Source of the DNA: Sphingobacterium puteale
GTDB lineage: Bacteria; Bacteroidota; Bacteroidia; Sphingobacteriales; Sphingobacteriaceae
Reading direction: 5' to 3'
Assembly (NCBI RefSeq): GCF_003627955.1
Contig: NZ_RBWS01000001.1
Location: 682,001-746,000 of the forward strand
Length of the DNA: 64,000 nt
Shown one piece after another: positions 44,228 to 53,567 of this stretch. The notes under the pieces were generated by a model that was given only the letters and a program-made list of their open reading frames with translations, was not told where the DNA came from and made no database searches. The stretch's first letter is position 1; each line of letters starts with the position of its first letter. Position numbers and translations under genes: made by a program.

Positions 44228-46144
44228 ATGAGAAAGTTATTTTTAATTCTTTTAAACCTTATAGCACTTGTTCCATTTTCAGGATTCGGCCAACAAAAAC
44301 CTTTTTCTGAGCAGATGGCCAATACTGTACTTGAACAGCTTTATCCGGATTCCCTATTCAACAGGACCGACAAATTTCCGAAATGGTCATACGATATGGG
44401 GGTTATTTTTGAAGGTCTCACGGATGTATGGCGCAATACGGCAGACGCGACCTATTTTAATTATATGCAGACCCGCATGGATGCTTATCTCAGCATTCAG
44501 GATTCCATTAAGAACTATGATGCGCAAGATTTCAATATCGACAATATCAAAAATGGTACGGCACTATTAACGCTTTACAAAGTGACCGGTAAAGAAAAAT
44601 ACCTTAAGGCCTGCCACCAATTATATGCACAGCTCCAAAAGCATCCGCGAACTAAAGAAGGAGGTTTTTGGCATAAGAAAATCTATCCCTATCAAATGTG
44701 GCTGGATGGCTTATACATGGGACAACCTTTCTATGCAGAATATGCTAGCCTGATGAATATTCCTTCCGCCTTTGACGATATCGCCAACCAGTTTAGCTAC
44801 ATGGAAAAAAACGCCCGTGATGCGAAAACAGGCTTGCTGTATCACGGTTGGGATGAATCGAGAAAAGAACGTTGGTCTGACCCGAAAACAGGTTTGTCAC
44901 CACACTTCTGGGCCAGGGGCATGGGCTGGTATGTGATGGCGCTTGTCGATGTATTGGACCATTTCCCGGAAGAGCATCCACGTAGACAAGAACTCATTGC
45001 GATCTTAAACAGAACGTTATCGGCAATCGTCAAGTATCAAGATGCCAAAACCGGTGTTTGGTATGATATTGTGGATTTAGGCACCAGAAAAGGGAACTAC
45101 CTCGAATCCTCGGCTTCAAGTATGTTTGTCTTTGCATTGGCAAAATCATTGCGCAAAGGCTATATCCCGGTTTCATTTCAAAAAAGTCTGGACCGGGGTT
45201 ATAAAGGACTTGTGAAGGAGTTCATTACTCCAGCAGGAGAAAATCGTGTGAACCTTAACAAAACGGTCCAAGTATCTGGCTTAGGCGGAAAAAAATATCG
45301 TGACGGTAGCTTTGCGTATTATATGAGCGAACCCGTCATTACCAATGATCCCAAGGGAATCGGTGCTTTTATCCTTGCAGCATCAGAAGTTGAATTTGCG
45401 AAGGCACAAAAGGGTAAGAAACGGCGTACTGTCACATTGGATAATTACTTCAACAACGAATATAAAAAGACAGTATCGGGTCAACTTACCCCCTATCACT
45501 ATCTTTGGGATGGCGATGATAACAATGGATTTTCGCTATTGGGCAGGATATTTGAAAAAAACGGGGCCCAATTAAATACATTAAAGACAGCCCCTACACA
45601 ACAGAATCTCTCCAAATCCAACATTTATATTATCGTAGATCCCGATACAGAGAAAGAAACCGAACATCCACATTTCATGAATGAAACAGATGCCCAGCAG
45701 ATTTCACGATGGGTTGAACAGGGCGGCGTACTCGTTCTTTTATTAAATGATAGCGGCAATTGCGAAATCGCGAAATTTAATACCCTCGCACAGAAGTTCG
45801 GCATTACATTCAATGAAGACAGTCGCAACCGTGTTAAAGGAAATGATTTCCAAACCGGGGCAGTTCTGATCCCGCAAGGTAATACAGTATTTCCAAATAC
45901 ATCCAAAATATATATCAAGGAGATTTCAACGTTACAAGTAAAAGCTCCGGCCCAAACATTGATTAAAGAGAAGGGTGATAACATCATTGCAACAGCGAAG
46001 TATGGAAAAGGAACCGTATTTGCAATTGGAGATCCTTGGCTGTATAACGAATATACAGATGGAAGAAAACTGCCTCAGGAATATGAAAATTTTACTGCAG
46101 CAAATGATTTAGTGCGCTGGTTAATCAAACAGATCAACAACTAG
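44228..46144 (+). CDS. GH105/GH88-type unsaturated rhamnogalacturonyl hydrolase with C-terminal DUF4350-like domain
   Basis: Cleaves the unsaturated sugar left by pectate or rhamnogalacturonan lyases. The 638-residue protein has a signal peptide (about 1-21), an alpha/alpha barrel catalytic domain (about 35-400; WLDGLYMGQPFYAEY and ARGMGWYVMALVDVLD are typical) and an extra C-terminal Rossmann-like domain (about 445-638) resembling DUF4350, ending in a conserved GDPWLYNEY. The export signal means it acts in the periplasm. Second gene of the operon. Confidence 0.88.
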   Translation: MRKLFLILLNLIALVPFSGFGQQKPFSEQMANTVLEQLYPDSLFNRTDKFPKWSYDMGVIFEGLTDVWRNTADATYFNYMQTRMDAYLSIQDSIKNYDAQDFNIDNIKNGTALLTLYKVTGKEKYLKACHQLYAQLQKHPRTKEGGFWHKKIYPYQMWLDGLYMGQPFYAEYASLMNIPSAFDDIANQFSYMEKNARDAKTGLLYHGWDESRKERWSDPKTGLSPHFWARGMGWYVMALVDVLDHFPEEHPRRQELIAILNRTLSAIVKYQDAKTGVWYDIVDLGTRKGNYLESSASSMFVFALAKSLRKGYIPVSFQKSLDRGYKGLVKEFITPAGENRVNLNKTVQVSGLGGKKYRDGSFAYYMSEPVITNDPKGIGAFILAASEVEFAKAQKGKKRRTVTLDNYFNNEYKKTVSGQLTPYHYLWDGDDNNGFSLLGRIFEKNGAQLNTLKTAPTQQNLSKSNIYIIVDPDTEKETEHPHFMNETDAQQISRWVEQGGVLVLLLNDSGNCEIAKFNTLAQKFGITFNEDSRNRVKGNDFQTGAVLIPQGNTVFPNTSKIYIKEISTLQVKAPAQTLIKEKGDNIIATAKYGKGTVFAIGDPWLYNEYTDGRKLPQEYENFTAANDLVRWLIKQINN

Positions 46145-46148
46145 AACC

Positions 46149-47186
46149 ATGAGAAAAATAGCTATCCTAAGTTTCATCGCGGTATCAGTGTTTCATCACC
46201 ACTGCATCGGACAGTCGTTGCCGTCCAAAGATTCATTAGCAGAAAAGATGCTCATCTATCAACTACCAAATGGTGCATGGCCTAAACAGCTGGTCGACAA
46301 AAGTGTCGTTGACTACCAGCGGCCAATTACAAAAGAAATCCTGCAAAAGATTAAAAAAACAGCTATTGACCATGCCACGCTCGACAACAATGCGACAACC
46401 CGGGAAATAAATGGTTTGATCAAGGCTTTTAAGGATACGAAAAATCCGGCTTATCTGACCGCTGCGGAAAAAGGTATCGCATATATCTTATCGGCTCAGT
46501 ATGAGAATGGAGGCTTTCCCCAATATTATCCGAATAAATCACTCTATAGAGCTGAGATAACTTACAACGATAATGTCATGATCAATGCGTTATTGGTGCT
46601 TTACAAAGTTGTCATTAAGCAAGACGGCTTTGAGTTTATCAACCCCATATTTGTGTCAAAAGCACAAACAGCAGTAGAAAAAGGCATAGCCTGTATCCTG
46701 AAGACACAGGTCATGCAAGACGGGAAAAGGAGTATTTGGGCTGCGCAATACGATCAGCACACTTTAGTCCCTGCTCAGGCCAGAAAATTCGAACCTGCTT
46801 CATTAAGTACGAGTGAATCTGTTGCCATCGTTCGGTTTCTGATGATGCAGCCCGCGACGCCAGCGATCCAACAAGCTATTGAACAGGCAATACAATGGTT
46901 TCAGCAAAATGATATCGAAGGTTATCGTTTTGATCGCGTACAAAATAAGCTGACAAAGGAGTATGAGCGTAGGCTTGTGGCTGATAGTACTTCAACAATT
47001 TGGGCACGATTCTATGATCTGTTTGACAATCGCCCGCTCTTTGGAGATCGCGACAATACCGTCAAATACAATTTTGAGGACGTATCCGTAGAACGTAGGA
47101 ATGGCTATGCCTGGTTCGGCAACTGGCCAGAGAAACTGATCGAAAAGGACTTTCCGAAATGGAAAAAACAATATAAAATTCAATAA
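46149..47186 (+). CDS. pelA: Pectate lyase, PL10 family
   Basis: Cleaves de-esterified homogalacturonan by beta-elimination. The 345-residue protein has a signal peptide (about 1-22, ending CIGQ) and the PL10 blocks WPKQ (about 45-48), TLDNNATTREI (about 80-90), NGGFPQYYP (about 118-126) and TYNDNVM (about 138-144). It starts four bases after the GH105-type gene. Its product would feed that enzyme. The Asn/Asp-rich blocks likely bind calcium or substrate. Confidence 0.9.
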   Translation: MRKIAILSFIAVSVFHHHCIGQSLPSKDSLAEKMLIYQLPNGAWPKQLVDKSVVDYQRPITKEILQKIKKTAIDHATLDNNATTREINGLIKAFKDTKNPAYLTAAEKGIAYILSAQYENGGFPQYYPNKSLYRAEITYNDNVMINALLVLYKVVIKQDGFEFINPIFVSKAQTAVEKGIACILKTQVMQDGKRSIWAAQYDQHTLVPAQARKFEPASLSTSESVAIVRFLMMQPATPAIQQAIEQAIQWFQQNDIEGYRFDRVQNKLTKEYERRLVADSTSTIWARFYDLFDNRPLFGDRDNTVKYNFEDVSVERRNGYAWFGNWPEKLIEKDFPKWKKQYKIQ

Positions 47187-47200
47187 TAAATAGTTATCAG

Positions 47201-48718
47201 ATGTTACTCACAAAACATACTATAAATACAATTGGTTCGGATCTGGTCAGTAAGCCTACCGAATCATCTTTCTCTTATCCAGAAAAGATTCTTCAATTCG
47301 GCACGGGCGTACTGCTCAGAGGCCTACCAGATTACTTTGTCCATAAAGCCAATCAACAAAACCTGTTCTGTGGCAGAATCCTTGTTGTAAAATCAACAAT
47401 TTCAGCCGGTGCTGATGCCTTCGAACAGCAAAACAACCTATATACATTAGCTATTAAAGGTATAGAAGACGGTGAGGAAATTTCACATTACGAAATCAAC
47501 AATTCGATTTCACGTGTGCTGGCGGCCAACAAAAATTGGTCAGAGATATTAAAAAGTGCCGAAAATCCTGACCTTGAAATTGTCTTTTCCAACACCACAG
47601 AAGTTGGCATTGTCATGAGTGAAGATACTATCAATGACGCACCACCGGCTTCTTTTCCAGGTAAACTTTTAGCCATTTTATACCGGAGATTTGTTTACTT
47701 CAATGCCGACAAAAATAAAGGTTTAACCATTGTTCCGACCGAATTGATCACGGACAATGGCACTAAACTGAAATCAATAATAAGGGATCTTGCTGAGCTG
47801 AATAAGCTCCCGAAAGAGTTTTTGAACTGGCTTGATACCGCCAATGACTTTTGCAACACGCTGGTAGACCGTATTGTTCCCGGAGCATTGCCTTTAGCGG
47901 AATACACGAAAACCTGTACCTTACTGGGCTACGAAGATCAATTGATGATTATGGCCGAACCGTTTCGCTTGTGGGCGATAGAAGCTATTTCTGAACGTGT
48001 GCAACAACGGTTGTCATTTGCCTTAGCGGACTCAAATGTATTGCTGGTTCCTTCCATTGAAAAATATAAGGAAATCAAACTGAGGCTCCTTAATGGAACA
48101 CATACATTAAGTTGTGCCCTTGCACTTCTTGCGGGTTTCAATACGGTAAAGGAGGCTATGCAAAATGCAGCATTCAACCAATTTATACGACTTTTAATGC
48201 AAGATGAAATTGGTCCCGCAATTTTAAGCGACAGTATTTCAGTTGCGGACATCAACGATTTCTCATCCAAAGTAATCGATCGCTTTGCGAATCCTCATCT
48301 TGAGCACAAATGGGAATCCATTGCTTTAAATTACAGCTCAAAAATGGCGATGCGCAATATCCCACTGCTAAGAAAGTGGTATACAGCCCACCATGAAGCA
48401 CCACAACTGTTTGCACTTGGATTCGCGGCTTATCTCTATCTATTAAAATCCAAGCTGGACGGCGATCAATATACGCAGGTGATCAATGGACGGACAATCA
48501 TGCTCCAGGACGAATTGGCTCCAAGATTATATATGGCCTGGACCAATCCAGATAAACTTGTCCATACCGTGCTTTCAGATACGGATTTATGGGGGATCAA
48601 TTTAACGGAGTTTCCTCATTTTGAAGAAACAGTCAACCAGAAATTACAGCAGATCATTGAAAAAGGAGCATTAAAAGCACTTGAAATTTCATCAGTTCTT
48701 GATAATAAAAAGGTATAA
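47201..48718 (+). CDS. uxaB: Tagaturonate reductase (UxaB)
   Basis: NADH-dependent reduction of D-tagaturonate to D-altronate. The 505-residue protein belongs to the long-chain mannitol dehydrogenase family: the dinucleotide-binding start LQFGTGVLLRG (about 31-41), the central block with DNGTKLKSIIRDLA and the helical C-domain with LNGTHTLSCALAL (about 300-312). Cytoplasmic. Fourth in the operon, 14 bases after pelA, and placed with uxaA and uxaC. Fructuronate reductase is the alternative; the gene context (galacturonate) favours UxaB. Confidence 0.92.
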   Translation: MLLTKHTINTIGSDLVSKPTESSFSYPEKILQFGTGVLLRGLPDYFVHKANQQNLFCGRILVVKSTISAGADAFEQQNNLYTLAIKGIEDGEEISHYEINNSISRVLAANKNWSEILKSAENPDLEIVFSNTTEVGIVMSEDTINDAPPASFPGKLLAILYRRFVYFNADKNKGLTIVPTELITDNGTKLKSIIRDLAELNKLPKEFLNWLDTANDFCNTLVDRIVPGALPLAEYTKTCTLLGYEDQLMIMAEPFRLWAIEAISERVQQRLSFALADSNVLLVPSIEKYKEIKLRLLNGTHTLSCALALLAGFNTVKEAMQNAAFNQFIRLLMQDEIGPAILSDSISVADINDFSSKVIDRFANPHLEHKWESIALNYSSKMAMRNIPLLRKWYTAHHEAPQLFALGFAAYLYLLKSKLDGDQYTQVINGRTIMLQDELAPRLYMAWTNPDKLVHTVLSDTDLWGINLTEFPHFEETVNQKLQQIIEKGALKALEISSVLDNKKV

Positions 48719-48730
48719 ATAGCACTACAA

Positions 48731-50377
48731 ATGAAAAACAACGTATTAAAGATACATCCCAAAGACAATGTTTTGGTCGCATTACAAGATCTCAAAAAAG
48801 GTGATGTGATTTCATTTGAGGATATACATTATATTCTACAAGAAGATATTCCGGCCAAGCATAAATTTTTTATGCAGGACATGCACTTTGGTGACGAAAT
48901 CTACATGTATGGTGTACTCGTTGGAAAGGCTCAATTTGATATCCCTCAGGGAAGCATTATGAATACAGACAACACCAAACATGCGGTAGAGCCTTATCAT
49001 TTCAGACCTTCAAACTATCACTGGGAAAAGCCTGATGTTTCAAAGTTTGAAGGGAGAACTTTCAATGGCTATCTTCGCCCGGACGGCCGTGTTGGAACCG
49101 CAAATTACTGGCTATTTATCCCAACTGTATTCTGCGAGAACCGAAATCTTGATGTTATCAAAGAGGCGCTGTATAATGAGCTTGGCTATTCAGTCACTGC
49201 AAAATACAAGAACTTCACCCATCAGCTGTTAAAAGCCTATGAAAAAGGTGAAACGTTAGACCTGTCCTCACTAGAACAGCTTAACACGATTACCGAACAG
49301 TCTGACCGTGTATTCAAGCACGTGGATGGCATCAAATTTTTGAACCATCAGGGTGGCTGTGGCGGAATTCGACAAGATGCGGCCATCTTGAGCAAATTGC
49401 TTGCGGCCTACGCCGACCATCCGAATGTCGCAGGCATTACGGTATTGAGTCTAGGCTGCCAAAATTTACAGCTGAATGATCTAGTCAACGACATTAAGCT
49501 ACGTAATCCAAATTTTGATAAACCCTTGTACTTGTTTGAACAGCAACAATCAAAAAGTGAGGAGCAATTGCTGAAGGAGGCGATACTGCAAACTTTTATT
49601 GGGCTGACAGAAATTAATAAACTCGGTAGACAGCCAGTACCATTGAGCAAATTGACCTTAGGTGTAAAATGCGGTGGCAGTGATGGATTCAGCGGCATTT
49701 CAGCCAATCCTGCCGTAGGTTACACCGCCGACCTATTGGTTGCTCTTGGCGGAAAAGTACTATTGGCCGAATTTCCGGAACTATGTGGTGCCGAGCAAAA
49801 CCTAATAGACCGTACTATCGATCCAAACGCCGCCAATAAATTTATTGACCTTATGACTGCCTACAGCAATGCCGCAGAGGCTGTTGGTTCGGGGTTTTAT
49901 ATGAACCCATCCCCAGGCAATATCCGTGATGGGCTTATCACGGATGCTATAAAAAGTAATGGTGCCGCAAAAAAAGGTGGAACCTCACCCGTTGTAGATG
50001 TCCTGGACTATACCGAGGAAGCGACAAAGCCCGGTCTTAACTTAGTCTGTACGCCCGGAAACGATGTGGAAGCAACAACTGGAAAAGCAGCGGCGGGCGC
50101 AACACTCATTCTGTTTACAACAGGCTTGGGTACCCCTACAGGTAATCCAATATGTCCGGTCATCAAAGTAGCAACAAATAATGTATTAGCCACCAAAATG
50201 GCCGACATCATTGATATCAATACCGGTCCTATTATAGATGGAGATAAATCTATCCAGGCCATGGGGGAGGATATTTTAGAATATTGTATCAAAGCAGCTA
50301 GTGGCGAAATAACACCTAAAGCTGTCCAATTAAACCAAGACGATTTCATACCTTGGAAAAGAGGTGTGAGTTTATAA
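48731..50377 (+). CDS. uxaA: Altronate dehydratase (UxaA)
   Basis: Dehydrates D-altronate to 2-keto-3-deoxygluconate. The 548-residue protein has an N-terminal SAF domain (about 8-85) and the C-terminal catalytic domain with HQGGCGGIRQD (about 206-216), LSLGCQNLQ (about 239-247) and KCGGSDGFSGISANPA (about 314-329); the cysteines may bind Fe. Full-length single-chain form. Twelve bases after uxaB. Confidence 0.93.
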   Translation: MKNNVLKIHPKDNVLVALQDLKKGDVISFEDIHYILQEDIPAKHKFFMQDMHFGDEIYMYGVLVGKAQFDIPQGSIMNTDNTKHAVEPYHFRPSNYHWEKPDVSKFEGRTFNGYLRPDGRVGTANYWLFIPTVFCENRNLDVIKEALYNELGYSVTAKYKNFTHQLLKAYEKGETLDLSSLEQLNTITEQSDRVFKHVDGIKFLNHQGGCGGIRQDAAILSKLLAAYADHPNVAGITVLSLGCQNLQLNDLVNDIKLRNPNFDKPLYLFEQQQSKSEEQLLKEAILQTFIGLTEINKLGRQPVPLSKLTLGVKCGGSDGFSGISANPAVGYTADLLVALGGKVLLAEFPELCGAEQNLIDRTIDPNAANKFIDLMTAYSNAAEAVGSGFYMNPSPGNIRDGLITDAIKSNGAAKKGGTSPVVDVLDYTEEATKPGLNLVCTPGNDVEATTGKAAAGATLILFTTGLGTPTGNPICPVIKVATNNVLATKMADIIDINTGPIIDGDKSIQAMGEDILEYCIKAASGEITPKAVQLNQDDFIPWKRGVSL

Positions 50378-50391
50378 AAATAGGATATTGT

Positions 50392-51792
50392 ATGAAAGCT
50401 TTTTTAGACGACAACTTTTTATTAAACACAAAAACAGCCGAAGAGCTGTATCACAACTATTCAAAGCATTTGCCGATTATTGATTATCACAATCACTTGA
50501 TTCCGGAACAGATCGCTAATAATGTCAAATTTGACAACATTAGCCAAGTGTGGCTGCATGGCGACCATTATAAATGGCGGGCCATGCGCGCCAATGGTAT
50601 CAATGAACGCTATATTACGGGTGATGCTTCGGATGAAGAAAAATTTATCAAATGGGCGGAAACGGTTCCTTATACATTGCGCAACCCATTACACCACTGG
50701 ACACACCTTGAATTGCAACGTTACTTTGGCATCACAGATTTGCTGTCCCCAAAAACGGCAGCCAAGATATACGCTGATACAGGTGCCTTATTACAACAAG
50801 ATAGCCATTCGGTTCGCGGATTATTGAAAATGATGAATGTTGAGGTCGTTTGTACCACCGACGATCCGATCGATAGTCTCGAGTTTCACCAACAATTCGC
50901 CAAGGAGAAAGAATCGTTCAAGATGCTTCCCGCCTTTCGTCCTGATAAAGCCATGAATTCGGACGATATCATTGCGTTGAATCAATACATCGATAAACTG
51001 GAAGAGGTCAGCGATATTCAAATCAATAGTCTTGGAGATTACTTGAAGGCATTAAAAGCAAGACATGATTTCTTTGCTGCCAACGGATGCAAAGTGTCGG
51101 ATCACGGCCTGGAACAAATCTATGCAGAAGACTATACCGAACAGGAAATCGTGACGATCTTTGATAAAATTCGTACAAAAAAGGAAATCTCCTTGGCCGA
51201 AAATCTGAAATTCAAATCTGCAATGCTGATTTATTTTGCAGAATGGGATCATGAAAAAGGCTGGGTTCAGCAATACCACTTAGGTGCATTACGCAACAAT
51301 AATGCCCGTATGCATCGCTTGATCGGACCAGATACAGGCTGGGACTCCATCGGAGATTTTAGCCAGGCACGTGCATTGTCAAATTTTTTGAATAAATTAG
51401 ACAATCAAGATAAGCTAACCAAGACCATCTTGTATAATCTCAATCCGGCGGACAATGAACTTATTGCGACTATGATCGGGAATTTCAACGATGGTTCTAT
51501 CAAGGGAAAAATCCAGTTCGGCTCTGCCTGGTGGTTTTTAGACCAAAAAGATGGTATGACAAAACAAATCAATACATTGTCGAATATGGGTTTATTAAGC
51601 CGTCTTGTTGGTATGTTGACCGACTCCAGAAGCTTCCTGTCATTCCCGAGACATGAATATTTCAGAAGATTATTGTGTGACATCTTCGGGAAGGACATCG
51701 AAAGAGGAGAAATACCAAATGATATCGAATGGATAGGGAAAATCATAACAGATATCAGCTATAATAACGCGAAAGAATATTTTGAATTTTAA
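50392..51792 (+). CDS. uxaC: Glucuronate/galacturonate isomerase (UxaC)
   Basis: First step of cytoplasmic uronate breakdown: D-galacturonate to D-tagaturonate (and glucuronate to fructuronate). The 466-residue protein, counted from 50392 (MKAFLDDNFLL), has the metal-binding IIDYHNHL (about 26-33) and RMHRLIGPDTGWDS (about 305-318). Start at 50392 gives the family N-terminus and a 14-base gap after uxaA; a start at 50353 would overlap uxaA. Its TAA shares a base with the kdgK ATG (TAATG). Confidence 0.95.
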   Translation: MKAFLDDNFLLNTKTAEELYHNYSKHLPIIDYHNHLIPEQIANNVKFDNISQVWLHGDHYKWRAMRANGINERYITGDASDEEKFIKWAETVPYTLRNPLHHWTHLELQRYFGITDLLSPKTAAKIYADTGALLQQDSHSVRGLLKMMNVEVVCTTDDPIDSLEFHQQFAKEKESFKMLPAFRPDKAMNSDDIIALNQYIDKLEEVSDIQINSLGDYLKALKARHDFFAANGCKVSDHGLEQIYAEDYTEQEIVTIFDKIRTKKEISLAENLKFKSAMLIYFAEWDHEKGWVQQYHLGALRNNNARMHRLIGPDTGWDSIGDFSQARALSNFLNKLDNQDKLTKTILYNLNPADNELIATMIGNFNDGSIKGKIQFGSAWWFLDQKDGMTKQINTLSNMGLLSRLVGMLTDSRSFLSFPRHEYFRRLLCDIFGKDIERGEIPNDIEWIGKIITDISYNNAKEYFEF

Positions 51793-52823
51793 TGAATATG
51801 CAGGGTAAAGTTTTAAGCTTTGGAGAATTGTTGTTACGGATCTGTCCCGACATCGAACAAGATTGGATTGAACAACACCAGCTGCCTTTCTACGTGGGGG
51901 GAGCAGAACTGAATGTCGCCACAGCCTTAGCATTGTGGAATGTACCATCATCCTATTTATCCGCAATTCCTCAAAACGCCATCTGTGAAGGTATTAACAA
52001 CTACCTAAAAAACAAAAACATAGACACCTCGACTATGCTGTGGACCGGCGAGAGATTAGGGATTTATTATCTCCCAAAAGGGAAAGATCTAAAAAATGCC
52101 GGTGTCATCTATGATCGTGCGAATTCTTCATTTGCAAACCTCAAAGCTGGCAGCATTGATTGGGAAGAGATTTTTGCTGATGTCAAATGGTTTCATTTTT
52201 CAGCGATCTGTCCTGCTATTAGTCAAGATATTGCTGATCTATGCCAAGAAGCAGTTATAAAAGCACAGGAAAAAGGCATTTTTGTATCATTGGACCTTAA
52301 CTACCGCGCAAAGCTTTGGAAATATGGGAAAGCACCGAAAGAAATTATGCCCAAAATTGCCCAATATTGCAATTTAATCATGGGGAATATCTGGGCTGCA
52401 CATCAAATGCTCGGCACGCAGCTAGACGAGAAATTCCGAACTTCTTCTTCGGGGTATCAGGAAGAAGACTTACTGGCACAGGCAGATCGTACAAGCAAAG
52501 AGATCATTTCCGTGAATCCGATTTGTCAATATGTGGCCAACACCTTTCGTTTTGACCATCAAAGCAAAGGTATCAAGTATTATACCACATTTTTTGACAA
52601 AGACAGCCTGATTAAATCAACGGAATATACAGCCGAAGAAATTTTGGATAAGGTGGGCAGTGGCGATTGCTTTATGGCGGGCTTGATTTACGGCTTATAC
52701 TCCAACCTTTCTCCCAAAGAGACCCTAGAGTTTGCAACACTTGCCGCATTTGATAAACTGTTTATCGCCAGCGATGCGACAACAAGTACAGTGGAAGATA
52801 TAAAAAATAGAATGATAGCATGA
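51792..52823 (+). CDS. kdgK: 2-keto-3-deoxygluconate kinase, PfkB family
   Basis: Phosphorylates 2-keto-3-deoxygluconate to KDPG. The 343-residue ribokinase-like protein begins with the sheet LSFGELLLRI (about 8-17), has YVGGAELNVATALA (about 35-48) and the anion-hole/base motif GSGDCFMAG (289-297, Asp292). The ATG overlaps the uxaC stop by one base and its stop overlaps the eda start (ATGA), a sign of tight coupling. Substrate is assigned by position in the pathway. Confidence 0.9.
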   Translation: MNMQGKVLSFGELLLRICPDIEQDWIEQHQLPFYVGGAELNVATALALWNVPSSYLSAIPQNAICEGINNYLKNKNIDTSTMLWTGERLGIYYLPKGKDLKNAGVIYDRANSSFANLKAGSIDWEEIFADVKWFHFSAICPAISQDIADLCQEAVIKAQEKGIFVSLDLNYRAKLWKYGKAPKEIMPKIAQYCNLIMGNIWAAHQMLGTQLDEKFRTSSSGYQEEDLLAQADRTSKEIISVNPICQYVANTFRFDHQSKGIKYYTTFFDKDSLIKSTEYTAEEILDKVGSGDCFMAGLIYGLYSNLSPKETLEFATLAAFDKLFIASDATTSTVEDIKNRMIA

Positions 52824-53464
52824 ATTTGAAAGAAATTGTATTAGATAAAATCCTTGAACAAGGGATACTTCCTTTGTTCTTCCATCACGATAAGGCCGAA
52901 AGTATAGCTATTCTGCGAACCTTATACCAAGCCGGTATACGTGTCTTTGAATTTACAAACCGTGGTCCCGAAGCATTAACAGTTTTTGAGAGTTTAATTG
53001 CCGCAAGAAACCTTGACATGCCTGACCTTTATTTGGGTATAGGCACCATCAAATCGGTTGAGGAAGCGCAACAATTTCTGCAAATCGGTGCCGATTTTAT
53101 TGTCTCTCCGATTGTAAATCCTTTGGTGGGGTCGCTTGTTCATGAGCAGCATAAATTATGGATTCCGGGATGTATGACCCCAACAGAAATCTATACAGCG
53201 CAACAGCAACAAGCAGCACTTATAAAATTGTTCCCTGCAAATATACTGGGGCCAACATTTATGTCATCTATCCGGGACCTTTTTAAAGGTCAGAAATTTA
53301 TGCCTACGGGGGGTGTAGAAATCGAAATGGAAAACTTAAAAGCTTGGTTCAACTCCGGTGTATGCGCAGTAGGGATGGGCAGTAAGTTAATTGATCCTAA
53401 AGACACTGGCAACTTATTTGAGAACACTAAAAAGGCACTTGACTTCGTCTCGAAAGCACGATAA
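52820..53464 (+). CDS. eda: KDPG aldolase
   Basis: Splits 2-keto-3-deoxy-6-phosphogluconate to pyruvate and glyceraldehyde-3-phosphate. The 214-residue TIM barrel has the conserved Glu44 (FEFTNRG) and Schiff-base Lys136 in KLFPANILG. It overlaps kdgK by four bases, completing the route from galacturonate. It is followed by a 103-base gap before the transporter gene. Confidence 0.94.
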   Translation: MNLKEIVLDKILEQGILPLFFHHDKAESIAILRTLYQAGIRVFEFTNRGPEALTVFESLIAARNLDMPDLYLGIGTIKSVEEAQQFLQIGADFIVSPIVNPLVGSLVHEQHKLWIPGCMTPTEIYTAQQQQAALIKLFPANILGPTFMSSIRDLFKGQKFMPTGGVEIEMENLKAWFNSGVCAVGMGSKLIDPKDTGNLFENTKKALDFVSKAR

Positions 53465-53567
53465 CAGTAAAATCCCTCTGGTACCAGCTTTAAAAAGCAA
53501 ATACGGAGGGACCTTATTAGCGTGAAAAAACAGACGCTTACACTAAAAATAAACTATTTAACCCATT

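Noticed and set aside
53465..53567. Possible terminator between eda and the MFS gene
   Set aside because: The pairing TCCCTC/GAGGGA spans a long loop and has no T-run; the operon may well continue.
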